This document shows positions 11,820 to 23,765 of a DNA stretch of 64,000 bases, in pieces. The number at the start of each line of letters is the position of its first letter. The stretch's first letter is position 1. This DNA is from Rattus norvegicus. Taxonomy: Eukaryota; Chordata; Mammalia; Rodentia; Muridae. Position numbers and translations under genes: made by a program. Where the stretch lies: assembly GCF_036323735.1 (NCBI RefSeq), contig NC_086036.1, positions 21,240,564-21,304,563 of the forward strand. The letters are read 5' to 3'. The notes under the pieces were generated by a model. The model ran no database searches. It saw only the letters and a list, made by a program, of their open reading frames with translations, and was not told the origin of the DNA.

Positions 11820-12810
11820 AAATAAAGGGAAAAGACTTTATCATTGTGTTTTCTAATTAAAGAACAAATATCATATTTCCTTTCTGTTAGAGATTTGGAT
11901 TCACTTCATTATGGGTGGCACCCGAATGTTTTTTTTACAGACTTGAGATATCTGTTGTTTGACTCCTGGAGTATCTGGCTCCTTAGCTAGGAGAAGGTTG
12001 CAGCATCTCAGTTGAAAGCCATTCATATAGGAATTTGATTTGACTCTAACGGCAAATGTTTAATGTAAAACCCATATATCTCCTGCAATCCTAAAGAATT
12101 CTCTTTTGTCTTATGTAAATGTCATGTATTACTGGAAAATAGATTTTACTGTTCAGCCACTACCACATGCATATCATTAGACCTGACTCTGCCTCAGCTT
12201 ACTCAATGTGAAATAAGTGGAGAATTTGACTGTTATCCAAATCTTTCTTCTGTCTCTCTAGATGTGTCACATTTAAAAAAAACTCCACAATTCAAATAAT
12301 TTTACATAAGTAAATATAAATAAAATATTCAACTCCTGTAATTAGATACAAGGGCCTCAAGTGCTTGTTCATCATATAAAGTTATAGCCCTGCCTCAGCA
12401 GTTCCTGCTTAATCAAACAATATGTTAAGACTAACTCAGAATGAAGAAAGGAACTTCTGAATCACCAAGCAAAGGTGGGACTGAAAAGGGCTAAGCACCT
12501 TATTCCTAATTTAGCCAGCCTTACAGAGTAGCCTTTGGCTCAGACCCTTTTTAAAACAAAGAGCAGACAAAGCCTGAATAGAGGAATTCATACTTTTGAC
12601 TGCTGTGCCCCATAGACCATTCTTTAATGATTGTTATCTGATCTTTATCAGCCTTCTTTTCCATAGTATGTCTCATCCAGGTTTTATCCTCTATGTTCTC
12701 AAAGGCCAAAATACCCATCAGGGCTAGGCTGAAATGTGTTTCTTGTTGGCTGCCAGTTCTTGAACAACTTCCCTTAGCCACCACTATAGCCTTCTATTCA
12801 GTCTCTCAAG
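11820..12810. other. Unassigned sequence
   Basis: No recognised gene or repeat between the B3 and ID SINEs. Confidence 0.4.
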
Positions 12811-12822
12811 AATCCTAATCAA

Positions 12823-12918
12823 GGGGTTGGGGATTTAGCTCAGTGGTAGAGCACTTGCCTAGGAAGCACAAGGCTCTGGGTTCGGTCCCCAGCTCCAAAA
12901 AAAAGAACCAAAAAAAAA
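12823..12918 (+). mobile_element. ID-element SINE (BC1/tRNA-Ala derived)
   Basis: The 74-nt head is tRNA-Ala-like, with an RNA polymerase III A box (tagctcagtgg, 12836-12846) and B box (ggttcggtcc, 12879-12888), then a short spacer and an A-rich tail interrupted by 'gaacc'. A perfect 12-bp target-site duplication, aatcctaatcaa, lies at 12811-12822 and 12919-12930. ID elements are copies of BC1-related RNA mobilised by L1, and are far more abundant in rat than in mouse, so this is one of the best species indicators here. It is not a functional tRNA gene: the head is followed by a retroposed tail and framed by the duplication. Confidence 0.97.
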
Positions 12919-12930
12919 AATCCTAATCAA

Positions 12931-14946
12931 TCATGCAGGCAAGTAGAAGATTTCCTACGTAATATAAATGGTGGGCTTGAATAAATCCTGTTGTATTAAC
13001 ACTGTGTCAAGTACTAGCAGGTCAACAGTGAGGCATTTCATATGGCCTCCTCCAAGAGGTGAAAGAAGTACAATGTTGCCAGTGTAACTTTTTTTTATAT
13101 TTTTTAATTGTTGCTGTTACTGCTGATGTTATGGTAACGTGTATGGCATATAGCCTTCAAGACATTTTGGACTTTTACCCCTTAAACCTTCGGCTCTGCA
13201 TTATCTGAGTAATTCAATCAAACTAAACTCAGGAAAGCCCCGTGGAAAAGATATTATCTTTATGTTGAAAGCTGATTCTATAATTTACTCTGGTTGAAAA
13301 CACAGCTTAAATATAACTTTTCTGAAACCTGACTTTGGTAGACTTCTGCCTGTAGCTGCTTCCCAAGATTCTAACAATTAAAAAAAAACATACTCACAAA
13401 AGAAATCAGGTAATAGTAATAATTATTTTATTTTGTAAAATTGCTTGTTTTTAACCCTTCAGCAGTAAGAAAATCATTCTTTATATTTTATTAATATTGA
13501 TCAAATCAGTTAAGCAATTAAGACAACCTGGATTAATATTTGCTAATTATCTTGATATAAGGTATAAAAAAATTACACTTGCAAGGAAAGGAGGAACAAA
13601 ATCACAGTATTGCTGATAAATGTGGAAAGCAAAGCCATTGGAAGGATCTTAGACACTCTCTTGAGGATACTGCAGATAAAGAAGTCACCTCTTATCTACT
13701 CTTCATCATTGCTCTTTAGAAAGTAATCTTTAATAATAACTGAGCAATAGACATGGCTGTTTTATATTTGGAACAGTTCTATACCTTGACATATTTTACG
13801 AAGCTCAATCAACTTTTCATCCCTTAAAATCCTCGCTTTTCCCATTATTCTGCCAACTGTTGTTGCTTTCCTGGCTCCCCATTTTGTCTCATTATCATGC
13901 ATTCCTCAGCATTGTAAAGAATGAAAAGTGGAAAAATCACATATTTTTCAGCTGACTTAACACTGCATAAAGTGCTGAGATTATTAATTGAACATCTTGA
14001 TTATAAATTAGGTGGAAATAATGTTGAAGAAGCATCTCCTAGTCATATAGCATTATTATTAGGACTACACACTGAATGATTCAAATTCCAGTCTGGTAAT
14101 AGTAAATATAGTTAATACCGATGAATGTGAACTCATAGATTTTTGGCTGAATATCATCCAAATCAAGCAAGCAATTTCCTCTATCAGTTTGAGGTTTATA
14201 TCCTAAAAACTGCACTGCAGCTGAATCATTTCCCCTGTAACCACTTGAGAACTATACTAAGAATTTAGAGCCACACTGATAATTCTGTCCTTTCTGGAAA
14301 CACTTAATTCAGAATCACAACATTTTTAAAACCTCATTAAAATTTACTCAACTAATTTCACTCAGAGAGATGATCATTCAAGATGAAGTTGGGTGGATGA
14401 TCACCTTAAAGAGTTTGAGGAAAATTTCTTCATCTTGTGCTTCATAAAGTGTTGTCCTTGTTTTAGCAAGTGTGGAGCTTGCTCAAGTTGATAAAGCAAC
14501 TTCAGAATCAAATTTATTAGCATTTCACCACTCAATTTTTAATTACCACCCAATTGTATCTACCCACTAAACTCACCTGGGAAGATCTCTGTCTGCCAAT
14601 ACTTTGCATCCTATTGACATGGGATTGGCTGAGGTGACAAATCTTAGCACTGAAATCATTTAAACAACTGATTTTTAAATCCTGGATTATAGATTATTCT
14701 AGAGTGAACCCATTTCCTCATAGTCCACACTGTGAATTCACAGTGTGTGTGTCAGCTTGTTCAGGCTACAGAAATGATTTTTAAATCAAGCATGAGTCTA
14801 CTGGTGCTGTAAAAGGTGCTTTGAAGATGAGATGAACATCGGCAGCCAGTTCCCAAGTAGACAAGCTTGTCATTTATTGGGTAGTTTCTTTGTCTAGAAG
14901 GTGGAAAGAACAGATTAAAATACTGATGTGTCTTTATAAAGACATT
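12931..14946. other. Unassigned AT-rich sequence
   Basis: No gene or young repeat is visible. 13380-14060 is particularly AT-rich. Confidence 0.4.
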
Positions 14947-16330
14947 CTAAGTTAGACTCCAGAGAATCAAATAACCCTATTTAAAAAATGAGGTCAGAGC
15001 TAAACCAAGAATTCCCAGTTGAGGGATATCAAATGCCTAAGCAGTACCTTAAAAAAAGTTCAACATCTTTAGTCATAAGGAAAATGCAAATCAAAACAAC
15101 CCTGAGATTCCTTCCACCTCACACCAGTCAGAATGGCTAAGATCAAAAACTCAGATGACAACAAATGCTGGTGAGGATGTGGAGAAAGAGGAACACTCCT
15201 CCCTTGTTGGTGGGATTGCAAACTGGTACAACCATTCTGGAAATCAGTCTGGAGGTTCCTCAGAAATTTGGACATAGTACTAACTGAGTACTGCTCCTGG
15301 GCTTATACCCAACAGATGCTCCAACATATAACACGGACACACGCTCCACTAATTTCCTGGTAGCCTTACTTATAACAGCCAGAAGCTGGAAAGAACCCAG
15401 ATGCCCTTCAACGGAGGAATGGATACAGAAAATGTGGTACATTTATACAATGGAGTGTTACTCAGCTATTAAAAACAATGACATCATGAAATTCATAGGC
15501 AAGTGCATAGAACTAGAAAATATCATCCTGAGTGAGGTCACCCAATCACAAAAAAACCACACATTGTTTGCCCTCACTGCTAAGAGGATATTAGCCCAAA
15601 AGCTTGGATTACCCAAGATACAATCCACAAACCACATGAAGCTCAAGAAGAAGGACAACCAAAGTTCTGATGCTTCAGTCCTTCTTCAAAGGGGAACAAA
15701 AATACTCACAGGAGAAAAAAAAGGAGACAAATTGTGAAGCAGAGACTGAAGTAATGGCCATTGAGAAACTGCCCTACCAGAGTATCCACCCCATATACAT
15801 CTGGCCACTAAACTCAGAAAATATTGCTGATGCCAAGAAATGCATGCTGACAGGAGCCTGATATAGCTGTCTCCTGAGAGGGTCTGAAATACCATGAGAA
15901 ATACAGAGGCGAATGCTCACAGCCAGTGGCGTCCCCCATTTGAGGAGTTAGAGAAAGGATTGAAGGAGCTGTAGGGGTTTGCAACCCCATAAGAACAATA
16001 CCAACCAACCAGAGCTCCCAGGGACTAAATCACCCTCCAAAGAGTACACGTGCACAGACCCATGGCTCCCGCTGCACATGTAGCAGAGGATGGCATTGTT
16101 AGGCACCAAGGGAAGCAGAAGCCCTTGGTCCTGCCAAGGCTGGACCCCCGCTAGTACAGGGGAATGTCAGGGCAGGGAGGTGGGAAGGAGAGGGTGGTTG
16201 GGTAGGGGAATGCCCTCATAGAAGATAGGCAGTAGGGATAGGATAGGGGGTTTATGGTAGGGAAACTGGGAAAGGGAATAACATTTGAATTGTAAATAAA
16301 ATTATCCGATTAATAAAAAGAAGAAAAAAC
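14947..16330 (+). mobile_element. 5'-truncated L1 (ORF2 C-terminus and 3' UTR)
   Basis: From about 14951 the sequence parallels the full-length L1 from about 29914: the stretch leading into the terminal ORF2 block, then the block itself. An open remnant at 15432-15737 has the family's 'WYIYTMECYSAIKNND' segment. The 3' UTR includes a modest G-rich stretch (16165-16215) and ends in a short adenine-rich tail near 16316-16330. The 3' UTR differs markedly from that of the 25-31 kb element, so this is an older or different subfamily. Endonuclease and reverse transcriptase regions are absent. No clear target-site duplication was found. Confidence 0.88.
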
Positions 16331-16351
16331 TTTGAAGAGGGCCAGCTAGTT

Positions 16352-16627
16352 CCTTTTTCCTCGTTGGGTATCTGGGAGGCAAGATGGGTCACCAGCAGCT
16401 CTACTGGAGTCACCTGCGGAAGTTCAGCCAGGGTTTTCACTCTTGCAGCATCTGATATGTAAATATGGGCTGAACATGCGCTATCATTGGTTCCGTCAGT
16501 ACACGAAGGACATAGGCTTCATTAAGTTGGACCTGAATGGATTATTCAGCTGTCTACCCAGTGAAAACGATCACGCTAGTCTTTGTCTATAAAGAATTAA
16601 AAAAGTGAAAGGCTTAAAAAAGAAAGA
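16352..16627 (+). pseudogene. Rps29: Processed pseudogene of ribosomal protein S29
   Basis: A cDNA-like, intronless copy: a 5' UTR beginning in a pyrimidine-rich 'ctttttcctcg' start, an ATG at 16384, and a frame opening MGHQQLYWSHLRKFSQGF, which matches the start of the small zinc-binding 40S protein uS14/S29 (normally 56 residues). A deletion of roughly 17-20 nt after about residue 20 removes part of the zinc-binding cysteine region, shifts the frame and creates a stop. A further single-base insertion lies just before the ancestral stop (around 16530-16535). The 3' UTR continues into an A-rich tail ending near 16627. It directly abuts the tail of the preceding L1. Non-functional as protein; L1-mediated retroposition is the expected origin. 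Confidence 0.93.
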
Positions 16628-16790
16628 CATTTTGTTTGCACAGGCCATATTTTCTCCTGCAAAAGCTTCCATCCTGCCAACTTCCCTGCAAACTTTGGAG
16701 GTGACATCTCCAAAAATTCAAAAACTCATTCCTGGGGATCAGATTATATAGGATAGATTAGTGATAGATTAGGTCATTCTCTCATTTAAA
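16628..16790. other. Unassigned sequence
   Basis: Nothing recognised between the pseudogene tail and the TA-repeat locus. Confidence 0.4.
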
Positions 16791-16843
16791 AAAAATATAT
16801 ATATATATCCTCAAAAAGTCTTGATGAGTAGAGACCCATCCCC

Positions 16844-16917
<74 letters not shown>

Positions 16918-16952
16918 TCAAAAAGTCTTGATGAGTAGAGACCCATCCCCAG
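16791..16952. repeat. (TA)n tract between two identical 38-bp direct repeats
   Basis: A short TA run (about 16797-16807) is followed by a 38-bp unit (16808-16845, starting tcctcaaaaagtc and ending atccccag), a 69-bp pure TA tract (16846-16914), and a second copy of the same 38-bp unit (16915-16952). I found no difference between the two units. The structure reads as a tandem duplication of [TA run + 38-bp unit] in which the second TA run has expanded. Open frames made of repeated isoleucine and tyrosine across it are artefacts. Confidence 0.97.
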
Positions 16953-19900
16953 CATGGCAGTTTGCTTTCCCATTGTTATCTTCATCTCTCTCTTACCTGT
17001 GAGATGACAAGAGCAGAGTGTAGACAAAGAACAACACACTTGCAGTTTTATGATCTGTGGTCCATAGAGTAGTTAAAGAAGGTCGTTATAGATGCGGGAA
17101 GATCAAAAGCTGAAAAGCTGAGGATAGAAGGATGGACCAATTGGTCCTTCAAGATGAGCAGAATAGTAGGATCTCCTTAGATCTGGAGATCAGAATCTGG
17201 TTTCCCATCCTCATGTAGGCTCATTGGTACCTCAAATTCACCCATGTGTGAATAACAGTATAATATGGGGTAAAGTGATGTGGATTTTGCAGTCAGGTGG
17301 GGTAATCAGAATGGAGAGAAACAAGGCCTGAAAGCTTCAGTAAGTTGAAGATTCTGGATTTTTCTGTTGACAGTGAAAAGTAAATACAAACCATGGAAAG
17401 GAAGAACTTGTGATCACTGTCACCAGATTGCTTTTTTTGCATTTAAATTGGAGGGAAGGTGGAGAAGCATTCGTGAGAGGGAATATAAAGATCCTGATAA
17501 GGTGCAGGTAACTGGAGATAAAGGCATGTATTGTGGAAAGGATAGGACAAGGTACCATACAAAGAGCAGAGACAGTCTGTATCCCCAATGGCTCATGGGG
17601 GAATATTGAAAAATGTTGGAAATCATTGTGTAATGTCCAAATTCTGGTTTTTGAGCACATTGTGTTTCCACTGAAATTAGTGGCATATTCTTGCTTTGTA
17701 GGGAGAGCTGCCTGTGAGATTGGCCACTCGTAAAACACATCACACATTGTGCTGGGCTCCAGATAAATACCTCCTACAGTGCTCATTTCCTTTACTGTCT
17801 TCGGATCTCCTGTTCTACTATCCTTTACATCCTCACTTCAGAAAGACACTTAATGTTCATTAAGGAGACATAAATAAGTTGATTCTTTATCAGTCTCCCA
17901 ACTGGGTCAATTCCACACTGAGTCATTAAATGTCTTAAGAATGGAAAATCTATCATGGTTTAATGACAACTCTAAAATGGTATTTTAAAACCAAAAGATT
18001 TATATGTCATTAAGAGATGATTATAATTCACTAATATTAGATTTGGCTTACCCACTGAAAGCGCTTTACAGGGGAAGTCTAGGATGGAGGTTACTAACTT
18101 GCATTGTAGGAGACAGAGAACCACCTTGAAGGTCTGTTTTTAAGATTTATATTCATATAGTTTGTGCCCTGCAAGATACATGGTAACCAACAGCTACTAA
18201 CAACATCAACATTTAAAAGTGATGCTAACCAAGAAATGTGAACAAAAAGTTTCAGACCAAAAACACAATTTAAAAATTGAACAGAAATGAACACTAAAGT
18301 CAGTTACTAAAAATGTAACTAAACATAATATAAATAAAAATTATTAAGATCACAAAGTCCCTCTTTCTCACTAAGATCATAGTTTCCCTCTGTCTATTCT
18401 TATCTGAGCCACAATGTGTGGCTCATAATTGTCCATAACTCCAGTGATAATTTTCAGAAATGGCAATTTTTTAATGTATTTTATATTTTGTTCCTCAAAT
18501 TTCCAAAACAGCTAAATGATCATTTCAATAGTCATCTATGTCTGATATAACTGGTTTGACTTTATTCTGATTATTCTGTTACTATTGCTTTGCTTTCTCT
18601 TATTAATATTTCACCATTGTGGTAATATTATGCTTCATATTTCAAAAAGATTCAATCTGAGGCCTGATTGTTCTACATTTCAGTCCTTATTAGCATAATT
18701 CTCTGAGATTTGAACATCAACAATTTCTTCCTGCTGTCCAAGTCATTGGATTGCCTCCTTTGTAACTGCCTTTGCACTACTCATTGTCATTTTTAATTGT
18801 AGACACAAACCCAAATGGCAAAAAATAATTTTTTAATATCATGTTTCTTATGACTCAAAAAAGAAATGGACCATATGATGAGGCAGTCCATGAGCAGTAG
18901 AGCATGGGACCCTATTACTGTGGTGACAACAATTCTGACTCACAACTACCAATGTGACTTCAGTCTTCCTGTTCAAGTTCATTTCCTGTTATCAAAAGAA
19001 CACTTGTTAGGATGTAGGGTTTCTGGGGGCTTAGCACTATGAATAACAAATGCATATTTTTATTTTAATACTGTTTTCTCTACCATAACATAGAGGAAGT
19101 ACATCAAGTTTATATGTTTTGTTAATAATTTCTAGGCATATAAGAAAACATCAAAAAAAAAAAGTCCTTAGTTTGTTCCTAAATGGTGCTCCATTTTTTT
19201 AGATCTGGAATAATGTGAAAAAACTGTATTTCAACTCTAAAACTCATGCTTAAATTGTTGTTTTTCTTATACAGAGGATCTATGAGCAGTTTCCCAAACT
19301 TGGAAATGTTTTTCTTTTTACTTTTCCCATACCATCTCTGTAAAGAGTAACAAACTCTCATGAGTCATAATATAATATGTGGATAGAGTTACAACTCAAC
19401 ATTATGTCATAAGTGGAGGAGGAGAAGATTTACAGTTCAATGAGTAGCTAGCAGGAAGAACTTACATAACTAATTTAAAATATAATTCTCATACTTTAAA
19501 AATCATCTGCTACCAATATTCAATGTAGTTGTAGCACTAGCAGTTTGATGAATTATTGGTTAGATTAATGATATCCATTAAAACTTTAATGCCACTCTCA
19601 TTTGACTATTTTTCTGGGTGTGCTATTATCTTATTTTTAAATAGTATAAGAGAATTGCTACTTTACTTTTTCTCACAAAGGCATTGATCTGGGGAACCAA
19701 AATTAATTCATAAAAAAATTAATTCATGGCCCACAAGTATCTAGTGATAGCATTAGACACAACTTATGATTTTCTCCCATTTGTTTTTGTCTGATTTATT
19801 GTCTAACCCCCAAAAAATATGTTTCTGTAAGTCTACTTAAAACAAATGCCAGTGATTTCTATGGATTCATGTTTCTGGCAGGGAAATAAGCTATGTTTAT

Positions 19901-20864
19901 TAATGATTGGTCACCTGGGTTCTTGGTGTTAGACTCCAACTGGGGATGAAGAAGAATCAAAGAATGATAGAAAAAAATCATGTTCAGTGTCAAAAATGAA
20001 TATCAGACTCTGGTAGTCATTTTCTATTTATAAGTAAACGATTACTGAGCAACAGTATCAATAAGTTATGGGATAGAATACTATAAAGGATAAAATGTAA
20101 TTTCATGCAATAATTAGGCAAAACCTTTTTTGTCAGTGAGAAACAATCTTTAGTTTTAGGGTGATAGGTAACTAATGAGCTAAGATTGACCACTTAGAAA
20201 TCATCAAATATGTACAGGTAAAACATTCCTTGATCATTGGTACTTGTAATTTTTTCTTAGATTTAGTAATAATTCATCTCAAAATGTAATAGAAAGTGTT
20301 TAAAGCATTAATAAAACCAAACAACAGTATGATACACAAAGGATGGAAGACTTGAATAGACAGCCCATTAAAAATGATAAGTATGTTACCCAAGAACATA
20401 AGATTTTAGCTACACTAGACTTGCAAAGGAGAAAATAACCACCTTCGGAAGGCAATAGAAACCTTTGAATGACACCTGAAATGCAGGTGATGGCCTGAAA
20501 CAGCTCAGAACACACACTATGCTGCTGGAAGTAGATGAACCTTCTGTGGATCCCTCTCAGCAGAAGCAGGTACACATGAGGTTGTATGTATCTTATACAT
20601 AATGAGGTTTAAAAACATTTATGGATTTTAGGTTGCTGGAAGGCAAGACATATGTCATGGCATATGTATTAGGTAAGAAGACGTCATGTCAGAGTCATAC
20701 TTCCCATACAGGTCACAGTTTGAACTAAAGTAGCCAAGATTGACTTGAGGTACTTAAACCCCACTGTGCCATCTCTTAGATTCCAATAATGTAAATTTTA
20801 TTTTAGGATGTACATATAAATAAAAATACATATGTGAGGCCAGCAAATCAATGTTTTAAGGAAA
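16953..20864. other. Unassigned AT-rich sequence
   Basis: No gene or young repeat is recognised. The longest opening, 17337-17786 on the minus strand (149 codons), overlaps other openings on both strands, has no recognisable domain and no supporting splice or codon signal, so I do not call it. Sequence near 20320-20460 weakly recalls ancient L1 3' sequence. Confidence 0.4.
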
Positions 20865-21195
20865 CCATATTACTTTATAATAACCCAACACTGGAAAGCT
20901 CTATTATACATCAATGATAAAATGAATACATTTTGTAATTATAAAACAAAACACTACTTAACTTCATTAGAGGTGTACTCAAAGTAAATATCTAGAATCA
21001 CTTGTACAGACAAAATACTGCACAAATTCAACTAGACAAAAATGATAATGTACAATTCTGTTTATATGAAGGTGAAACATAAGCAAGGTGATTGACTATT
21101 AAAAGCCAAAGTTACTGTAACTATGAAAAGAAAGAAATGGATTGAATGAAGTATGAGGAAGTCATGATGGGAGTGGGATGAAGACTGATTTACAG
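20865..21195 (+). mobile_element. Probable ancient mammalian L1 3' fragment
   Basis: The order of blocks ('aacactggaaagctct', 'atcaatgataaaatgaat', 'acaattctgtttatatgaag') matches, with heavy decay, the terminal ORF2 and 3' region of old mammalian L1 (L1M-like). No open frame survives. The call rests on remembered consensus order. Confidence 0.5.
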
Positions 21196-21509
21196 ACTAT
21201 CTATAGGGTACATTAAAAAAGAATATACATCCCATGGAACTTAGCTATCATACTTGTCTGTATATGTGTCATTTAAACCAGACCATGCAGTTATTTCCAG
21301 ACTTGTATGTGTAGTGTCTGATTCTTTTGATTTTAGGATTCAAAACAATAGCATGTTTGGGCATTTGCATTTCAACATCACCACCACTGAGAAGGAACCA
21401 TTGAAGTGAGAGCTGACAGATGAGGGATGGGAGAAAATGGAAACAAGACTTTTCAACTTCCACTGCAGTGTGATTAATATCCTACACAGGACATAGTGCT
21501 CATTAGTGA

Positions 21510-21877
21510 TGTTTTTGTCAATGTTCTACTGCTGTGAAGAGACACCATGACCATAACAACTCTTATAAAAGAAAGCATTTAACTGAGGCTTGTTTAGAGT
21601 TTCAGAGGCTTAGCCCATTATCATCATGGTAGGCAGCATGGCAGCCACGGTAACTGAGAATTCTATATTCAGATCCACAGGCAGCATGAAGAGAGAGCCA
21701 GTGGGCCTGGCTTGGTGTTTTGAAACCTCAAAATCCACCCCCAGTGACACACTCCAACAAGGCTACAACTACTTTAACAATGGCACACCACATAATCCCT
21801 CTCAAGTAGGACCACTCCCTGGTGACTAAGCACTCAAAGAAATGAGCCAATGAGGCCACTCTTATTCAAACGATCAT
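21510..21877 (-). repeat. 3' LTR of the non-autonomous LTR element
   Basis: It is paired with 23406-23765. It begins tgtttttgtcaatg and ends near 'caaacgatcatat', the decayed complement of a TGTGATGG-type LTR start. Related LTR fragments occur at 42600-42879 and 53486-53895. No clear target-site duplication is visible next to it. Confidence 0.65.
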
Positions 21878-22961
21878 ATTCCCCTCCATGAGTCCATAGA
21901 CTTATAGCCATATAATAATGCAAAATGCTACTCAGTTCAACTTTCAAATTGCAAAGAGTCTATGGCAATCTCAGTACTGTTTAAAAGTCCAAAGTTCAAA
22001 GACTCTTCTGAGACTCATAGCAATCTCTCAATTATAACCCTCTGTAAAATCAAAATAGAAAAGTCTATCAACCCTCTCTGATATAAAATGCCACAAAATA
22101 TACGTGCTACTCCAAAGTGGAGGAAAGAAAACACAGTGAGTATATACTGGACCAAATCAAGACTAATGACCAGCAGGACATACTCTAAATTTCATATCTA
22201 TGTCTGGTGTAAAAGTCACTCTTCAGAACACCAACTCATTGTAGTTTTGTTAACTGTACCACACTTTTCTCTCTTGGCCTGGTTCTACACCCAATCTGAA
22301 GCTCTTCTTGGAAGGTTTCCCATGACTCAGGGCAGCTCCAACATCTTGAGGTTTCTAGTGAAATTCACACTTCACCTTTACAACTTCATGAAATGACCTC
22401 CCTCGGCCACCATGCATGGATACCCTTGACACCTTCCTGGCCTCAGAAGCTTTCATTAGCTGTGGAGGGAGATTCTACAACCCCTTTCTTGTATCTTTGA
22501 TGCTAAAGCCAGAACTATTTGGCTGAACCTACCAAGTTCAGCTACTTGCTGGGGCTGAAACATACAATTACATCTGCATCAGCTTTCTGGTTACATTGGT
22601 TTCCCTCACTGCTTGGCATTTTCTTTAATTATTTTGCAGGAGTTGGAAACTTAGCTGTGTGGAGTCTTGCCTTGGGTTTCCTACTCCCTTATTCTATGTA
22701 ACATAAAACTTTTCTTGAAATTTTTTTATCTCTCAGGCTACCACCGGACTTAGCTCCATTATACTTTCTGGTGCTCTTTCCTCCTCAAAGTGTACATTTT
22801 GTACTCTTCCTTGTACAGCTTGCTTCCTTTCCTTACAGACCTATCAAAGAGTGGCCACTGATAAAGCTACATGGCAAACTACTAGACTGTATGGACATCT
22901 CTTCCAGTGTCAATAATCTGAAACTCTTCAATTTAGACTCAAGCAGATTCTTGTTTTTCTC

Positions 22962-23130
22962 TTTTTTTCTTTATTAACTTGAGTATTTCTTATTTACATT
23001 TCGATTGTTATTCCCTTTCCCGGTTTCTGGGCCAACATCTCTCAATCCTTCCCCCTCCCCTTCTATATGGGTGTTCCCCTCCCCATCCTCCCCCCATTAC
23101 CGCCCTCCCCCCAACAATCACGTTCACTAG
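22962..23130 (-). mobile_element. L1 3'-end insertion inside the LTR element
   Basis: A T-rich stretch (22944-22976), then the minus strand of the rat L1 3' terminus: the terminal block, then the C-rich complement of the polypurine tract. It is almost the same sequence as 24176-24320 and as the reverse complement of 31135-31280. Being severely 5'-truncated (about 170 bp) and placed within the internal region of an older LTR element, it is the younger of the two. Confidence 0.88.
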
Positions 23131-23405
23131 GAACAAGGGTAGTACGCAGCCACTTTCTTCACTAAACTGTTACAAGAACAGTCTCTAGGCCACTTATTAA
23201 TATTCTACTCCTCTAAAATCTCCTGAACTGTGCCATCACAATCTACATTGCCTTGTACCACTGGTTTCCTCAATTCTACTAGTATGGTCACTTAAAATAT
23301 TCATCTGCTTTCCTAACCCAAAGTCCCAATTTCCACATTCATCCAATAAGCAGCATGATCAGTCAGGTCTATCGCTGTGATATCTCTAATACTAGTACCA
23401 ATCTC

Positions 23406-23765
23406 TGTCTTAGTGTAATGCATGAAGAGCATTACAACGATGGCTGAAGCAACTCATAAAATAAAGCACAGTTTTAAACATTTTGTCCATTACCATCATG
23501 GAGAGGATCATGTGAGCACCCAGGCAGATATGGCACTGTTGAAACAGCTGAGCTTTCTATATCTGAACCCTCAGGCAGCTGAGAAAGAGAGCCACTGGGC
23601 CTGGCTTGTGTTTTGAAAGTTCAATCTACCCCCAGTGACCCATTTCCTCCAATAAGGGCACAACTATGCCAATAAGGCCATGTCTCCTAGTCCTTCTCAA
23701 GTAGTGTCACTCCCTGGTGACCAAGTATTCAAATACATGAGCCTATGCTAACTCATATCACCACA
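23406..23765 (-). repeat. 5' LTR of the non-autonomous LTR element
   Basis: It starts tgtcttag and ends accaca, giving TG...CA termini. Its body parallels 21510-21877. Open frames across it have no recognised product. Confidence 0.65.

Larger units (their letters stand above)
21510..23765 (-). mobile_element. Non-autonomous LTR retrotransposon, LTR-internal-LTR
   Basis: Two diverged direct repeats of about 365 bp (21510-21877 and 23406-23765) flank about 1.5 kb of internal sequence. Both share blocks in the same order, including 'tggcttg', 'ccccagtgac' and 'cactccctggtgac'. Each starts near TG, and the right copy ends in CA. Reading on the minus strand, a purine stretch (complement of ttcccctcc, 21879-21887) adjoins the 3' LTR where a polypurine tract is expected, and a TTGGTAC-type start adjoins the 5' LTR where a primer-binding site belongs, resembling tRNA-Leu sites of ERVL-type elements. 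The interior has no retroviral open frame. It is interrupted by an L1 3' end at 22962-23130. Family name uncertain. Confidence 0.65.

Noticed and set aside
12823..12900. tRNA-Ala gene
   Set aside because: The tRNA-like head belongs to an ID SINE: it has an A-rich tail and a target-site duplication.
17337..17786. 149-codon minus-strand open frame
   Set aside because: No recognisable domain, overlapping openings in three other frames, no clear exon or pseudogene signs. Chance opening is the simplest reading, though a protein search would be needed to close the question.
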